DNA of 64,000 nt from Auanema rhodensis (Eukaryota; Nematoda; Chromadorea; Rhabditida; Rhabditidae), in contig OZ059896.1 in assembly GCA_964057225.1 (NCBI GenBank), forward strand, positions 18,534,501 through 18,598,500, given 5' to 3'. The stretch's first letter is position 1; the number at the start of each line of letters is the position of its first letter. Made by a program: the position numbers and the translations under genes. Of this stretch, positions 1-12,714 are shown piece by piece. A model generated the notes under the pieces. It did not search any database. It worked only from the letters and a program-made list of their open reading frames with translations, and was not told where the DNA came from.

Positions 1-1315
1 CTCTGGACCGGCACTGTAACATAGCGATCATTTACTCTATATAGGTACACGATTTATTTGCTCCATATAAGTTCGTATTTTTTTATTCTGTTTTGGTCAA
101 TAATAATTGGTTCACTATCACCACAGATAAGATTTGTTTTTATTATGAAAATGGGGAATTCTTGGAGAATAGCAATAAAAGTAATATTATTTTGAAGATA
201 TTCAGGAATGATCATCGAGAGTTTCCATCTTTTTATAGAGAACTTGTTTACATTCAACAGTATGTTTACAAAACTGTTAGCTGGACGGCCGGTTCAATGT
301 TTTTTGATGTTTTTTCATTTTTATCATTCAATTTTTTGAAAATTTATCAATGTAGTCAAGATGATTCTCTGGAAGTAATCCCGAATTGAGAAGAAATGAA
401 AACAGGCAAACGAATTTTTACTGTGTCAAAGAAAAATATCAGTATTTTTGCTAGCAATACTCGTGATTGTTTCGCACTCTGGACCGGCAATTGTAACATA
501 ACGATCATTTGCTCTATATATATTTATATTTTTTTATTTTGTTTTAGTCAATAATAAGCGGTTCACTATCACCACAGATAAGATATGTTTTGTTTATAAA
601 AATGGGGAATTTTTGGAGAATGGCAATGAAAGTAATATTATTTTTAAAATATTCAGGAATGATCATCGAGAGTTTCCATCTTTTTATAGAGAACTTGTTT
701 ACATTTAACAGTATGTTCACAAAATTGTTAGCTGGACGGCCAATTCAATTCTTCAGATGTTTTTCTATTTTTATTATAATTTTTAGATATTAATCAATGT
801 AGTCAAGATGATTCTTTAAAAGTATTCCCAAAATTAGAAAAAATGAGAGCAGGCAAACAAATGTTCACTGTGTCAAAGGAAAACATCAATACTTTTGCTA
901 GCAATACTCGTAATTGTTTCGCACTCTGGACCGGCAATTGTAATATAGCGATCATTTACTCTATATAGGTATACGATATATTTTGCTCCATATATGTTTA
1001 TATTTTTTTATTCTGTTTTGGTCAACAATAAGTGGTTCACTATCACCACAGATAAGATATCTTTTTATTATGAAAATGGGGAATTCTTGGAGAATAGTAA
1101 TGAAATTAATATTATTTTAAAAATATTCAGGATTGATCATCGAGAGTTTTCAGCTTTTTATAGAGAACTTGTTTACATTCAACAGTATGTTCACAAAACT
1201 GTAAGCTGGACGGCCGGTCCAATGTTTTTTGATGTTTTTTTTATTTTTATCATTCAATTTTTCGAAAATTTACCAATGTAGTCAAGATGATTCTCTGAAA
1301 GTATTCCCAAATTTA
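1..1315 (+). repeat. Satellite block duplicated at +10007 bp (copy 1)
   Basis: This block matches 10008-11322 almost base for base at an exact offset of 10007. The few differences include the tract near 590-640 and one base near 832. The match ends around 1315, where the two copies switch to different monomer subtypes. Confidence 0.85.
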
Positions 1316-1437
1316 GAAAAAATGAAAACAGGCAAACAAATTTTCACTGTGTCAAAGATAAACATCAGTACTTTTGCTAGCAATACTCGTGATTGTTTCG
1401 CACTCTGGACCGGAAATTGTAATATAGCGATCATTTA

Positions 1438-3210
1438 CTCTATATAGGTATACGATTCATTTGCTCCATATATATTTATATTTTTTTATTCTGTATTGGT
1501 CAATAATAAGTGGTTCACTATCACCACAGATAAGATATCTTTTTATTATGAAAATGGGGACTTCTTGGAGAATGGCAATGAAATAAATATTATTTTAAAA
1601 ATATTCAGGAATGATCATCGAGAGTTTCCATATTTTTATAGAGAACTTGTTTACATTTAACAGTATGTTCACAAAACTGTAAGCTGGACGGCCGGTTCAA
1701 TGTTTTTTGATGTTTTTTTATTTTTATCATTCAATTTTTCGAAAATTTACCAATGTAGTCAAGATGATTCTCTGGATGTATTCCCAAATTTAGAAAAAAT
1801 GAAAGCAGGCAAACTAATTTTTACTGTGTCAAAGAAAAATATCAGTATTTTTGCTAGCAATACTCGTGATTGTTTCGCACTCTGGACCGGCAATTGTAAC
1901 ATAACGATCATTTGCTCTATATATGTTTATATTTTTTTATTTTGTTTTAGTCAATAATAAGCGGTTCACTATCACCACAGATAAGATATGTTTTCTTTAT
2001 GAAAATGGGGAATTCTTGGAGAATGGCAATGAAAGTAATATTATTTTGAAGATATTCAGGAATGATCATCGAGAGTTTCCATCTTTTTATAGAGAACTTG
2101 TTTACATTCAACAGTATGTTCACAAAACTGTTAGCTGGACGGCCGGTTCAATGTTTTTTGATGTTTTTTCATTTTTATCATTCAATTTTTTGAAAATTTA
2201 TCAATGTAGTCAAGATGATTCTCTGGAAGTAATCCCGAATTGAGAAAAAATGAAAACAGGCAAACGAATTTTTACTGTGTCAAAGAAAAATATCAGTATT
2301 TTTGCTAGCAATACTCGTGATTGTTTCGCACTCTGGACCGGCAATTGTAACATAACGATCATTTGCTCTATATATGTTTATATTTTTTTATTTTGTTTTA
2401 GTCAATAATAAGCGGTTCACTATCACCACAGATAAGATATGTTTTCTTTATGAAAATGGGGAATTCTTGGAGAATGGCAATGAAAGTAATATTATTTTAA
2501 AAATATTCAGGAATGATCATCGAGAGTTTCCATCTTTTTATAGAGAACTTGTTTACATTTAACAGTATGTTCACAAAATTGTTAGCTGGACGGCCAATTC
2601 AATTCTTCAGATGTTTTTCTATTTTTATTATAATTTATAGATATTAATCAATGTAGTCAAGATGATTCGCTGAAAGTATTCCCAAATTTAGAAGAAATGA
2701 GAGCAGGCAAACAAATGTTTACTGTGTCAAAGGTAAACATGAGTACTTTTGCTAGCAATACTCGTGATTGTTTCGCACTCTGGACCGGAAATTGTAATAT
2801 AGCCATCATTTACTCTATATAGGTATACGATTCATTTGCTCCATATATATTTATATTTTTTTATTTCGTTTTGGTCTATAATAAGGGGTTCACTATCACA
2901 ACAGATGAGATATATTTTTATTATGAAAATAGGGAATTCTTGGAGAATAGTAATGAAATTAATATTATTTTAAAAATATTGGACGGCCGGTCCAATGTTT
3001 TTTGATGTTTTTTTTATTTTTATCATTCAATTTTTCGAAAATTTACCAATGTAGTCAAGATGATTCTCTGAAAGTATTCCCAAATTTAGAAAAAATGAAA
3101 GCAGGCAAACAAATTTTTACTGTGTCAAAGGTAAACATGAGTACTTTTGCTAGCAATACTCGTGATTGTTCCGCACTCTGGACCGGAAATTGTAATATAG
3201 CGATCATTTA
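1438..3210 (+). repeat. Satellite higher-order repeat, 1773 bp, unit 1
   Basis: Four-monomer unit beginning at a TATATAGGTATACGATTCAT landmark. The same landmark recurs at 3211, 3689, 5462 and 7235. The last monomer in the unit lacks about 80 bp: an AAATATT tract joins directly to GGACGGCC. That private deletion marks all complete units. Confidence 0.88.
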
Positions 3211-3688
3211 CTCTATATAGGTATACGATTCATTTGCTCCATATATATTTATATTTTTTTATTCTGTATTGGTCAATAATAAGTGGTTCACTATCACCAC
3301 AGATAAGATATCTTTTTATTATGAAAATGGGGACTTCTTGGAGAATGGCAATGAAATAAATATTATTTTAAAAATATTCAGGAATGATCATCGAGAGTTT
3401 CCATATTTTTATAGAGAACTTGTTTACATTCAACAGTATGTTCACAAAACTGTAAGCTGGACGGCCGGTCCAATGTTTTTTGATGTTTTTTTTATTTTTA
3501 TCATTCAATTTTTCGAAAATTTACCAATGTAGTCAAGATGATTCTCTGAAAGTATTCCCAAATTTAGAAAAAATGAAAACAGGCAAACAAATTTTCACTG
3601 TGTCAAAGATAAACATCAGTACTTTTGCTAGCAATACTCGTGATTGTTTCGCACTCTGGACCGGAAATTGTAATATAGCGATCATTTA
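3211..3688 (+). repeat. Extra 478-bp monomer between 1773-bp units
   Basis: A single additional monomer breaks the 1773-bp rhythm, making the offset between the first and second unit 2251 bp. It resembles the monomer that precedes unit 1 (about 960-1437) and has no large deletion. It suggests the unit boundary was set by an out-of-register exchange. Confidence 0.8.
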
Positions 3689-5461
3689 CTCTATATAGGT
3701 ATACGATTCATTTGCTCCATATATATTTATATTTTTTTATTCTGTATTGGTCAATAATAAGTGGTTCACTATCACCACAGATAAGATATCTTTTTATTAT
3801 GAAAATGGGGACTTCTTGGAGAATGGCAATGAAATAAATATTATTTTAAAAATATTCAGGAATGATCATCGAGAGTTTCCATATTTTTATAGAGAACTTG
3901 TTTACATTTAACAGTATGTTCACAAAACTGTAAGCTGGACGGCCGGTTCAATGTTTTTTGATGTTTTTTTATTTTTATCATTCAATTTTTCGAAAATTTA
4001 CCAATGTAGTCAAGATGATTCTCTGGATGTATTCCCAAATTTAGAAAAAATGAAAGCAGGCAAACTAATTTTTACTGTGTCAAAGAAAAATATCAGTATT
4101 TTTGCTAGCAATACTCGTGATTGTTTCGCACTCTGGACCGGCAATTGTAACATAACGATCATTTGCTCTATATATGTTTATATTTTTTTATTTTGTTTTA
4201 GTCAATAATAAGCGGTTCACTATCACCACAGATAAGATATGTTTTCTTTATGAAAATGGGGAATTCTTGGAGAATGGCAATGAAAGTAATATTATTTTGA
4301 AGATATTCAGGAATGATCATCGAGAGTTTCCATCTTTTTATAGAGAACTTGTTTACATTCAACAGTATGTTCACAAAACTGTTAGCTGGACGGCCGGTTC
4401 AATGTTTTTTGATGTTTTTTCATTTTTATCATTCAATTTTTTGAAAATTTATCAATGTAGTCAAGATGATTCTCTGGAAGTAATCCCGAATTGAGAAAAA
4501 ATGAAAACAGGCAAACGAATTTTTACTGTGTCAAAGAAAAATATCAGTATTTTTGCTAGCAATACTCGTGATTGTTTCGCACTCTGGACCGGCAATTGTA
4601 ACATAACGATCATTTGCTCTATATATGTTTATATTTTTTTATTTTGTTTTAGTCAATAATAAGCGGTTCACTATCACCACAGATAAGATATGTTTTCTTT
4701 ATGAAAATGGGGAATTCTTGGAGAATGGCAATGAAAGTAATATTATTTTAAAAATATTCAGGAATGATCATCGAGAGTTTCCATCTTTTTATAGAGAACT
4801 TGTTTACATTTAACAGTATGTTCACAAAATTGTTAGCTGGACGGCCAATTCAATTCTTCAGATGTTTTTCTATTTTTATTATAATTTATAGATATTAATC
4901 AATGTAGTCAAGATGATTCGCTGAAAGTATTCCCAAATTTAGAAGAAATGAGAGCAGGCAAACAAATGTTTACTGTGTCAAAGGTAAACATGAGTACTTT
5001 TGCTAGCAATACTCGTGATTGTTTCGCACTCTGGACCGGAAATTGTAATATAGCCATCATTTACTCTATATAGGTATACGATTCATTTGCTCCATATATA
5101 TTTATATTTTTTTATTTCGTTTTGGTCTATAATAAGGGGTTCACTATCACAACAGATGAGATATATTTTTATTATGAAAATAGGGAATTCTTGGAGAATA
5201 GTAATGAAATTAATATTATTTTAAAAATATTGGACGGCCGGTCCAATGTTTTTTGATGTTTTTTTTATTTTTATCATTCAATTTTTCGAAAATTTACCAA
5301 TGTAGTCAAGATGATTCTCTGAAAGTATTCCCAAATTTAGAAAAAATGAAAGCAGGCAAACAAATTTTTACTGTGTCAAAGGTAAACATGAGTACTTTTG
5401 CTAGCAATACTCGTGATTGTTCCGCACTCTGGACCGGAAATTGTAATATAGCGATCATTTA
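3689..5461 (+). repeat. Satellite higher-order repeat, 1773 bp, unit 2
   Basis: Repeats unit 1 at an offset of 2251 and unit 3 at 1773, including the same internal monomer deletion near 5230. I saw almost no differences from unit 1 by eye, so the amplification is recent. Confidence 0.88.
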
Positions 5462-7234
5462 CTCTATATAGGTATACGATTCATTTGCTCCATATATATT
5501 TATATTTTTTTATTCTGTATTGGTCAATAATAAGTGGTTCACTATCACCACAGATAAGATATCTTTTTATTATGAAAATGGGGACTTCTTGGAGAATGGC
5601 AATGAAATAAATATTATTTTAAAAATATTCAGGAATGATCATCGAGAGTTTCCATATTTTTATAGAGAACTTGTTTACATTTAACAGTATGTTCACAAAA
5701 CTGTAAGCTGGACGGCCGGTTCCATGTTTTTTGATGTTTTTTTATTTTTATCATTCAATTTTTCGAAAATTTACCAATGTAGTCAAGATGATTCTTTGGA
5801 TGTATTCCCAAATTTAGAAAAAATGAAAGCAGGCAAACTAATTTTTACTGTGTCAAAGAAAAATATCAGTATTTTTGCTAGCAATACTCGTGATTGTTTC
5901 GCACTCTGGACCGGCAATTGTAACATAACGATCATTTGCTCTATATATGTTTATATTTTTTTATTTTGTTTTAGTCAATAATAAGCGGTTCACTATCACC
6001 ACAGATAAGATATGTTTTCTTTATGAAAATGGGGAATTCTTGGAGAATGGCAATGAAAGTAATATTATTTTGAAGATATTCAGGAATGATCATCGAGAGT
6101 TTCCATCTTTTTATAGAGAACTTGTTTACATTCAACAGTATGTTCACAAAACTGTTAGCTGGACGGCCGGTTCAATGTTTTTTGATGTTTTTTCATTTTT
6201 ATCATTCAATTTTTTGAAAATTTATAAATGTAGTCAAGATGATTCTCTGGAAGTAATCCCGAATTGAGAAAAAATGAAAACAGGCAAACGAATTTTTACT
6301 GTGTCAAAGAAAAATATCAGTATTTTTGCTAGCAATACTCGTGATTGTTTCGCACTCTGGACCGGCAATTGTAACATAACGATCATTTGCTCTATATATG
6401 TTTATATTTTTTTATTTTGTTTTAGTCAATAATAAGCGGTTCACTATCACCACAGATAAGATATGTTTTCTTTATGAAAATGGGGAATTCTTGGAGAATG
6501 GCAATGAAAGTAATATTATTTTAAAAATATTCAGGAATGATCATCGAGAGTTTCCATCTTTTTATAGAGAACTTGTTTACATTTAACAGTATGTTCACAA
6601 AATTGTTAGCTGGACGGCCAATTCAATTCTTCAGATGTTTTTCTATTTTTATTATAATTTATAGATATTAATCAATGTAGTCAAGATGATTCGCTGAAAG
6701 TATTCCCAAATTTAGAAGAAATGAGAGCAGGCAAACAAATGTTTACTGTGTCAAAGGTAAACATGAGTACTTTTGCTAGCAATACTCGTGATTGTTTCGC
6801 ACTCTGGACCGGAAATTGTAATATAGCCATCATTTACTCTATATAGGTATACGATTCATTTGCTCCATATATATTTATATTTTTTTATTTCGTTTTGGTC
6901 TATAATAAGGGGTTCACTATCACAACAGATGAGATATATTTTTATTATGAAAATAGGGAATTCTTGGAGAATAGTAATGAAATTAATATTATTTTAAAAA
7001 TATTGGACGGCCGGTCCAATGTTTTTTGATGTTTTTTTTATTTTTATCATTCAATTTTTCGAAAATTTACCAATGTAGTCAAGATGATTCTCTGAAAGTA
7101 TTCCCAAATTTAGAAAAAATGAAAGCAGGCAAACAAATTTTTACTGTGTCAAAGGTAAACATGAGTACTTTTGCTAGCAATACTCGTGATTGTTCCGCAC
7201 TCTGGACCGGAAATTGTAATATAGCGATCATTTA
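5462..7234 (+). repeat. Satellite higher-order repeat, 1773 bp, unit 3
   Basis: Same four-monomer order as unit 2. Shared private changes with unit 4 (TTCCATG instead of TTCAATG near 5721 and 7494; ATAAATG near 6225 and 7998) show units 3 and 4 are closest relatives. Confidence 0.88.
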
Positions 7235-8780
7235 CTCTATATAGGTATACGATTCATTTGCTCCATATATATTTATATTTTTTTATTCTGTATTGGTCAA
7301 TAATAAGTGGTTCACTATCACCACAGATAAGATATCTTTTTATTATGAAAATGGGGACTTCTTGGAGAATGGCAATGAAATAAATATTATTTTAAAAATA
7401 TTCAGGAATGATCATCGAGAGTTTCCATATTTTTATAGAGAACTTGTTTACATTTAACAGTATGTTCACAAAACTGTAAGCTGGACGGCCGGTTCCATGT
7501 TTTTTGATGTTTTTTTATTTTTATCATTCAATTTTTCGAAAATTTACCAATGTAGTCAAGATGATTCTTTGGATGTATTCCCAAATTTAGAAAAAATGAA
7601 AGCAGGCAAACTAATTTTTACTGTGTCAAAGAAAAATATCAGTATTTTTGCTAGCAATACTCGTGATTGTTTCGCACTCTGGACCGGCAATTGTAACATA
7701 ACGATCATTTGCTCTATATATGTTTATATTTTTTTATTTTGTTTTAGTCAATAATAAGCGGTTCACTATCACCACAGATAAGATATGTTTTCTTTATGAA
7801 AATGGGGAATTCTTGGAGAATGGCAATGAAAGTAATATTATTTTGAAGATATTCAGGAATGATCATCGAGAGTTTCCATCTTTTTATAGAGAACTTGTTT
7901 ACATTCAACAGTATGTTCACAAAACTGTTAGCTGGACGGCCGGTTCAATGTTTTTTGATGTTTTTTCATTTTTATCATTCAATTTTTTGAAAATTTATAA
8001 ATGTAGTCAAGATGATTCTCTGGAAGTAATCCCGAATTGAGAAAAAATGAAAACAGGCAAACGAATTTTTACTGTGTCAAAGAAAAATATCAGTATTTTT
8101 GCTAGCAATACTCGTGATTGTTTCGCACTCTGGACCGGCAATTGTAACATAACGATCATTTGCTCTATATATGTTTATATTTTTTTATTTTGTTTTAGTC
8201 AATAATAAGCGGTTCACTATCACCACAGATAAGATATGTTTTCTTTATGAAAATGGGGAATTCTTGGAGAATGGCAATGAAAGTAATATTATTTTAAAAA
8301 TATTCAGGAATGATCATCGAGAGTTTCCATCTTTTTATAGAGAACTTGTTTACATTTAACAGTATGTTCACAAAATTGTTAGCTGGACGGCCAATTCAAT
8401 TCTTCAGATGTTTTTCTATTTTTATTATAATTTATAGATATTAATCAATGTAGTCAAGATGATTCGCTGAAAGTATTCCCAAATTTAGAAGAAATGAGAG
8501 CAGGCAAACAAATGTTTACTGTGTCAAAGGTAAACATGAGTACTTTTGCTAGCAATACTCGTGATTGTTTTCGTACTCTGGACCGGAAATTGTAATATAG
8601 CCATCATTTACTCTATATAGGTATACGATTCATTTGCTCCATATATATTTATATTTTTTTATTTCGTTTTGGTCTATAATAAGGGGTTCACTATCACAAC
8701 AGATGAGATATATTTTTATTATGAAAATAGGGAATTCTTGGAGAATAGTAATGAAATTAATATTATTTTAAAAATATTCA
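7235..8780 (+). repeat. Satellite higher-order repeat, unit 4, incomplete
   Basis: Follows unit 3 at 1773 bp until about 8780. Here the fourth monomer is not deleted: the sequence continues after AAATATT with CAGGATTGATCATC. The unit therefore ends by switching to a full-length monomer subtype. Confidence 0.8.
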
Positions 8781-10007
8781 GGATTGATCATCAAGAGTTT
8801 TCATCTTTTTATAGAGAACTTGTTTACATTCAACAGTATGTTCACAAAACTGTAAGCTGGACGGCCGGTCTAATGTTTTTTGATGTTTTTTTTATTTTTA
8901 TCATTCAATTTTTCGAAAATTTACCAATGTAGTCAAGATGATTCTCTGAAAGTATTCCCAAATTTAGAAAAAATGAAAGCAGGCAAACAAATTTTTACTG
9001 TGTCAAAGGTAAACATGAGTACTTTTGCTAGCAATACTCGTGATTGTTTCGCACTCTGGACCGGAAATTGTAATATAGCCATCATTTACTCTATATAGGT
9101 ATACGATTCATTTGCTCCATATATATTTATATTTTTTTATTTCGTTTTGGTCTATGATAAGGGGTTCACTATCACAACAGATGAGATATATTTTTATTAT
9201 GAAAATAGGGAATTCTTGGAGAATAGTAATGAAATTAATATTATTTTGAAAATATTCAGGATTGATCATCAAGAGTTTTCATCTTTTTATAGAGAACTTG
9301 TTTACATTCAACAGTATGTTCACAAAACTGTAAGCTGGACGGCCGGTTCAATGTTTTTCGATGTTTTTTTATTTTTCTCATTCAATTTTTCGAAAATTTA
9401 CCAATGTAGTCAAGATGATTTTCTGAAAGTATTCCCAAATTTAGAAAAAATGAAAACAGGCAAACAAATTTTCACTGTGTCAAAGGTAAACATCAGTACT
9501 TTTGCTAGCAATACTCGTGATTGTTTCGCACTCTGGACCGGAAATTGTAATATAGCGATCATTTACTCTATATAGGTATACGATTCATTTGCTCCATATA
9601 TATTTATATTTTTTTTTTCTGTATTGGTCAATAATAAGTGGTTCACTATCACCACAGATAAGATATCTTTTTATTATGAAAATGGGGACTTCTTGGAGAA
9701 TGGCAATGAAAGTAATATTATTTTAAAAATATTCAGGAATGATCATCGAGAGTTTCCATATTTTTATAGAGAACTTGTTTACATTTAACAGTATGTTCAC
9801 AAAACTGTAAGCTGGACGGCCGGTTCAATGTTTTTTGATGTTTTTTTATTTTTATCATTCAATTTTTCGAAAATTTACCAATGTAGTCAAGACGATTCTC
9901 TGGATGTATTCCCAAATTTAGAAAAAATGAAAGCAGGCAAACTAATTTTTACTGTGTCAAAGGTAAACATGAGTACTTTTGCTAGCAATACTCGTAATTG
10001 TTTCGCA

Positions 10008-11322
10008 CTCTGGACCGGCACTGTAACATAGCGATCATTTACTCTATATAGGTACACGATTTATTTGCTCCATATAAGTTCGTATTTTTTTATTCTGTTT
10101 TGGTCAATAATAATTGGTTCACTATCACCACAGATAAGATTTGTTTTTATTATGAAAATGGGGAATTCTTGGAGAATAGCAATAAAAGTAATATTATTTT
10201 GAAGATATTCAGGAATGATCATCGAGAGTTTCCATCTTTTTATAGAGAACTTGTTTACATTCAACAGTATGTTTACAAAACTGTTAGCTGGACGGCCGGT
10301 TCAATGTTTTTTGATGTTTTTTCATTTTTATCATTCAATTTTTTGAAAATTTATCAATGTAGTCAAGATGATTCTCTGGAAGTAATCCCGAATTGAGAAG
10401 AAATGAAAACAGGCAAACGAATTTTTACTGTGTCAAAGAAAAATATCAGTATTTTTGCTAGCAATACTCGTGATTGTTTCGCACTCTGGACCGGCAATTG
10501 TAACATAACGATCATTTGCTCTATATATGTTTATATTTTTTTATTTTGTTTTAGTCAATAATAAGCGGTTCACTATCACCACAGATAAGATATGTTTTTA
10601 TTATAAAAATGGGGAATTCTTGGAGAATGGCAATGAAAGTAATATTATTTTTAAAATATTCAGGAATGATCATCGAGAGTTTCCATCTTTTTATAGAGAA
10701 CTTGTTTACATTTAACAGTATGTTCACAAAATTGTTAGCTGGACGGCCAATTCAATTCTTCAGATGTTTTTCTATTTTTATTATAATTTTTAGATATTAA
10801 TCAATGTAGTCAAGATGATTCTTTAAAAGTATTCCCAAAATTAGAAGAAATGAGAGCAGGCAAACAAATGTTCACTGTGTCAAAGGAAAACATCAATACT
10901 TTTGCTAGCAATACTCGTAATTGTTTCGCACTCTGGACCGGCAATTGTAATATAGCGATCATTTACTCTATATAGGTATACGATATATTTTGCTCCATAT
11001 ATGTTTATATTTTTTTATTCTGTTTTGGTCAACAATAAGTGGTTCACTATCACCACAGATAAGATATCTTTTTATTATGAAAATGGGGAATTCTTGGAGA
11101 ATAGTAATGAAATTAATATTATTTTAAAAATATTCAGGATTGATCATCGAGAGTTTTCAGCTTTTTATAGAGAACTTGTTTACATTCAACAGTATGTTCA
11201 CAAAACTGTAAGCTGGACGGCCGGTCCAATGTTTTTTGATGTTTTTTTTATTTTTATCATTCAATTTTTCGAAAATTTACCAATGTAGTCAAGATGATTC
11301 TCTGAAAGTATTCCCAAATTTA
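10008..11322 (+). repeat. Satellite block duplicated at +10007 bp (copy 2)
   Basis: Second copy of the block at the window start. It shares the odd GCACTGTAACATAGCG variant of the landmark and the GGTACACGATTTATTTGC variant, which most other monomers lack. Confidence 0.85.
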
Positions 11323-12714
11323 GAAGAAATGAGAGCAGGCAAACAAATGTTCACTGTGTCAAAGGAAAACATCAATACTTTTGCTAGCAATACTCGTAAT
11401 TGTTTCGCACTCTGGACCGGCAATTGTAATATAGCCATCATTTACTCTATATAGGTATACGATTCATTTGCTCCATATATATTTATATTTTTTTATTTCG
11501 TTTTGGTCTATAATAAGGGGTTCACTATCACAACAGATGAGATATATTTTTATTATGAAAATAGGGAATTCTTGGAGAATAGTAATGAAATTAATATTAT
11601 TTTAAAAATATTCAGGATTGATCATCGAGAGTTTTCAGCTTTTTATAGAGAACTTGTTTACATTCAACAGTATGTTCACAAAACTGTAAGCTGGACGGCC
11701 GGTTCAATGTTTTTTGATGTTTTTTTATTTTTATCATTTAATTTTTCGAAAATTTACCAATGTAGTCAAGATGATTCTCTGAAAGTATTCCCAAATTTAG
11801 AAAAAATGAAAACAGGCAAACAAATTTTCACTGTGTCAAAGGTAAACATGAGTACTTTTGCTAGCAATACTCGTGATTGTTTCGCACTCTGGACCGGAAA
11901 TTGTAATATAGCGATCATTTACTCTATATAGGTATACGATTCATTTGCTCCATATATATTTATATTTTTTCATTCTGTATTGGTCAATAATAAGTGGTTC
12001 ACTATCACCACAGATAAGATTTGTTTTTATTATGAAAATGAGGAATTCTTGGAGAATAGCAATAAAAGTAATATTATTTTAAAAATATTCAGGAATGATC
12101 ATCGAGAGTTTCCATATTTTTATACAGAACTTGTTTACATTTAACAGTATGTTCACAAAACTGTAAGCTGGACGGCCGGTTCAATGTTTTTTGATGTTTT
12201 TTTATTTTTATCATTCAATTTTTCGAAAATTTACCAATGTAGTCAAGATGATTCTCTGGATGTATTCCCAAATTTAGAAAAAATGAAAGCAGGCAAACTA
12301 ATTTTTACTGTGTCAAAGGTAAACATGAGTACTTTTGCTAGCAATACTCGTAATTGTTTCGCACTCTGGACCGGCACTGTAACATAGCGATCATTTACTC
12401 TATATAGGTATACGATTCATTTGCTCCATATATATTTATATTTTTTTATTTCGTTTTGGTCTATAATAAGGGGTTCACTATCACCACAGATAAGATTTGT
12501 TTTTATTATGAAAATGGGGAATTGTTGGAGAATAGCAATAAAAGTAATATTATTTTAAAAATATTCAGGAATGATCATCGAGAGTTTCCATATTTTTATA
12601 GAGAACTTGTTTACATTTAACAGTATGTTCACAAAACTGTAAGCTGGACGGCCGGTCCAATGTTTTTTGATGTTTTTTTTATTTTTATCATTCAATTTTT
12701 CGAAAATTTACCAA

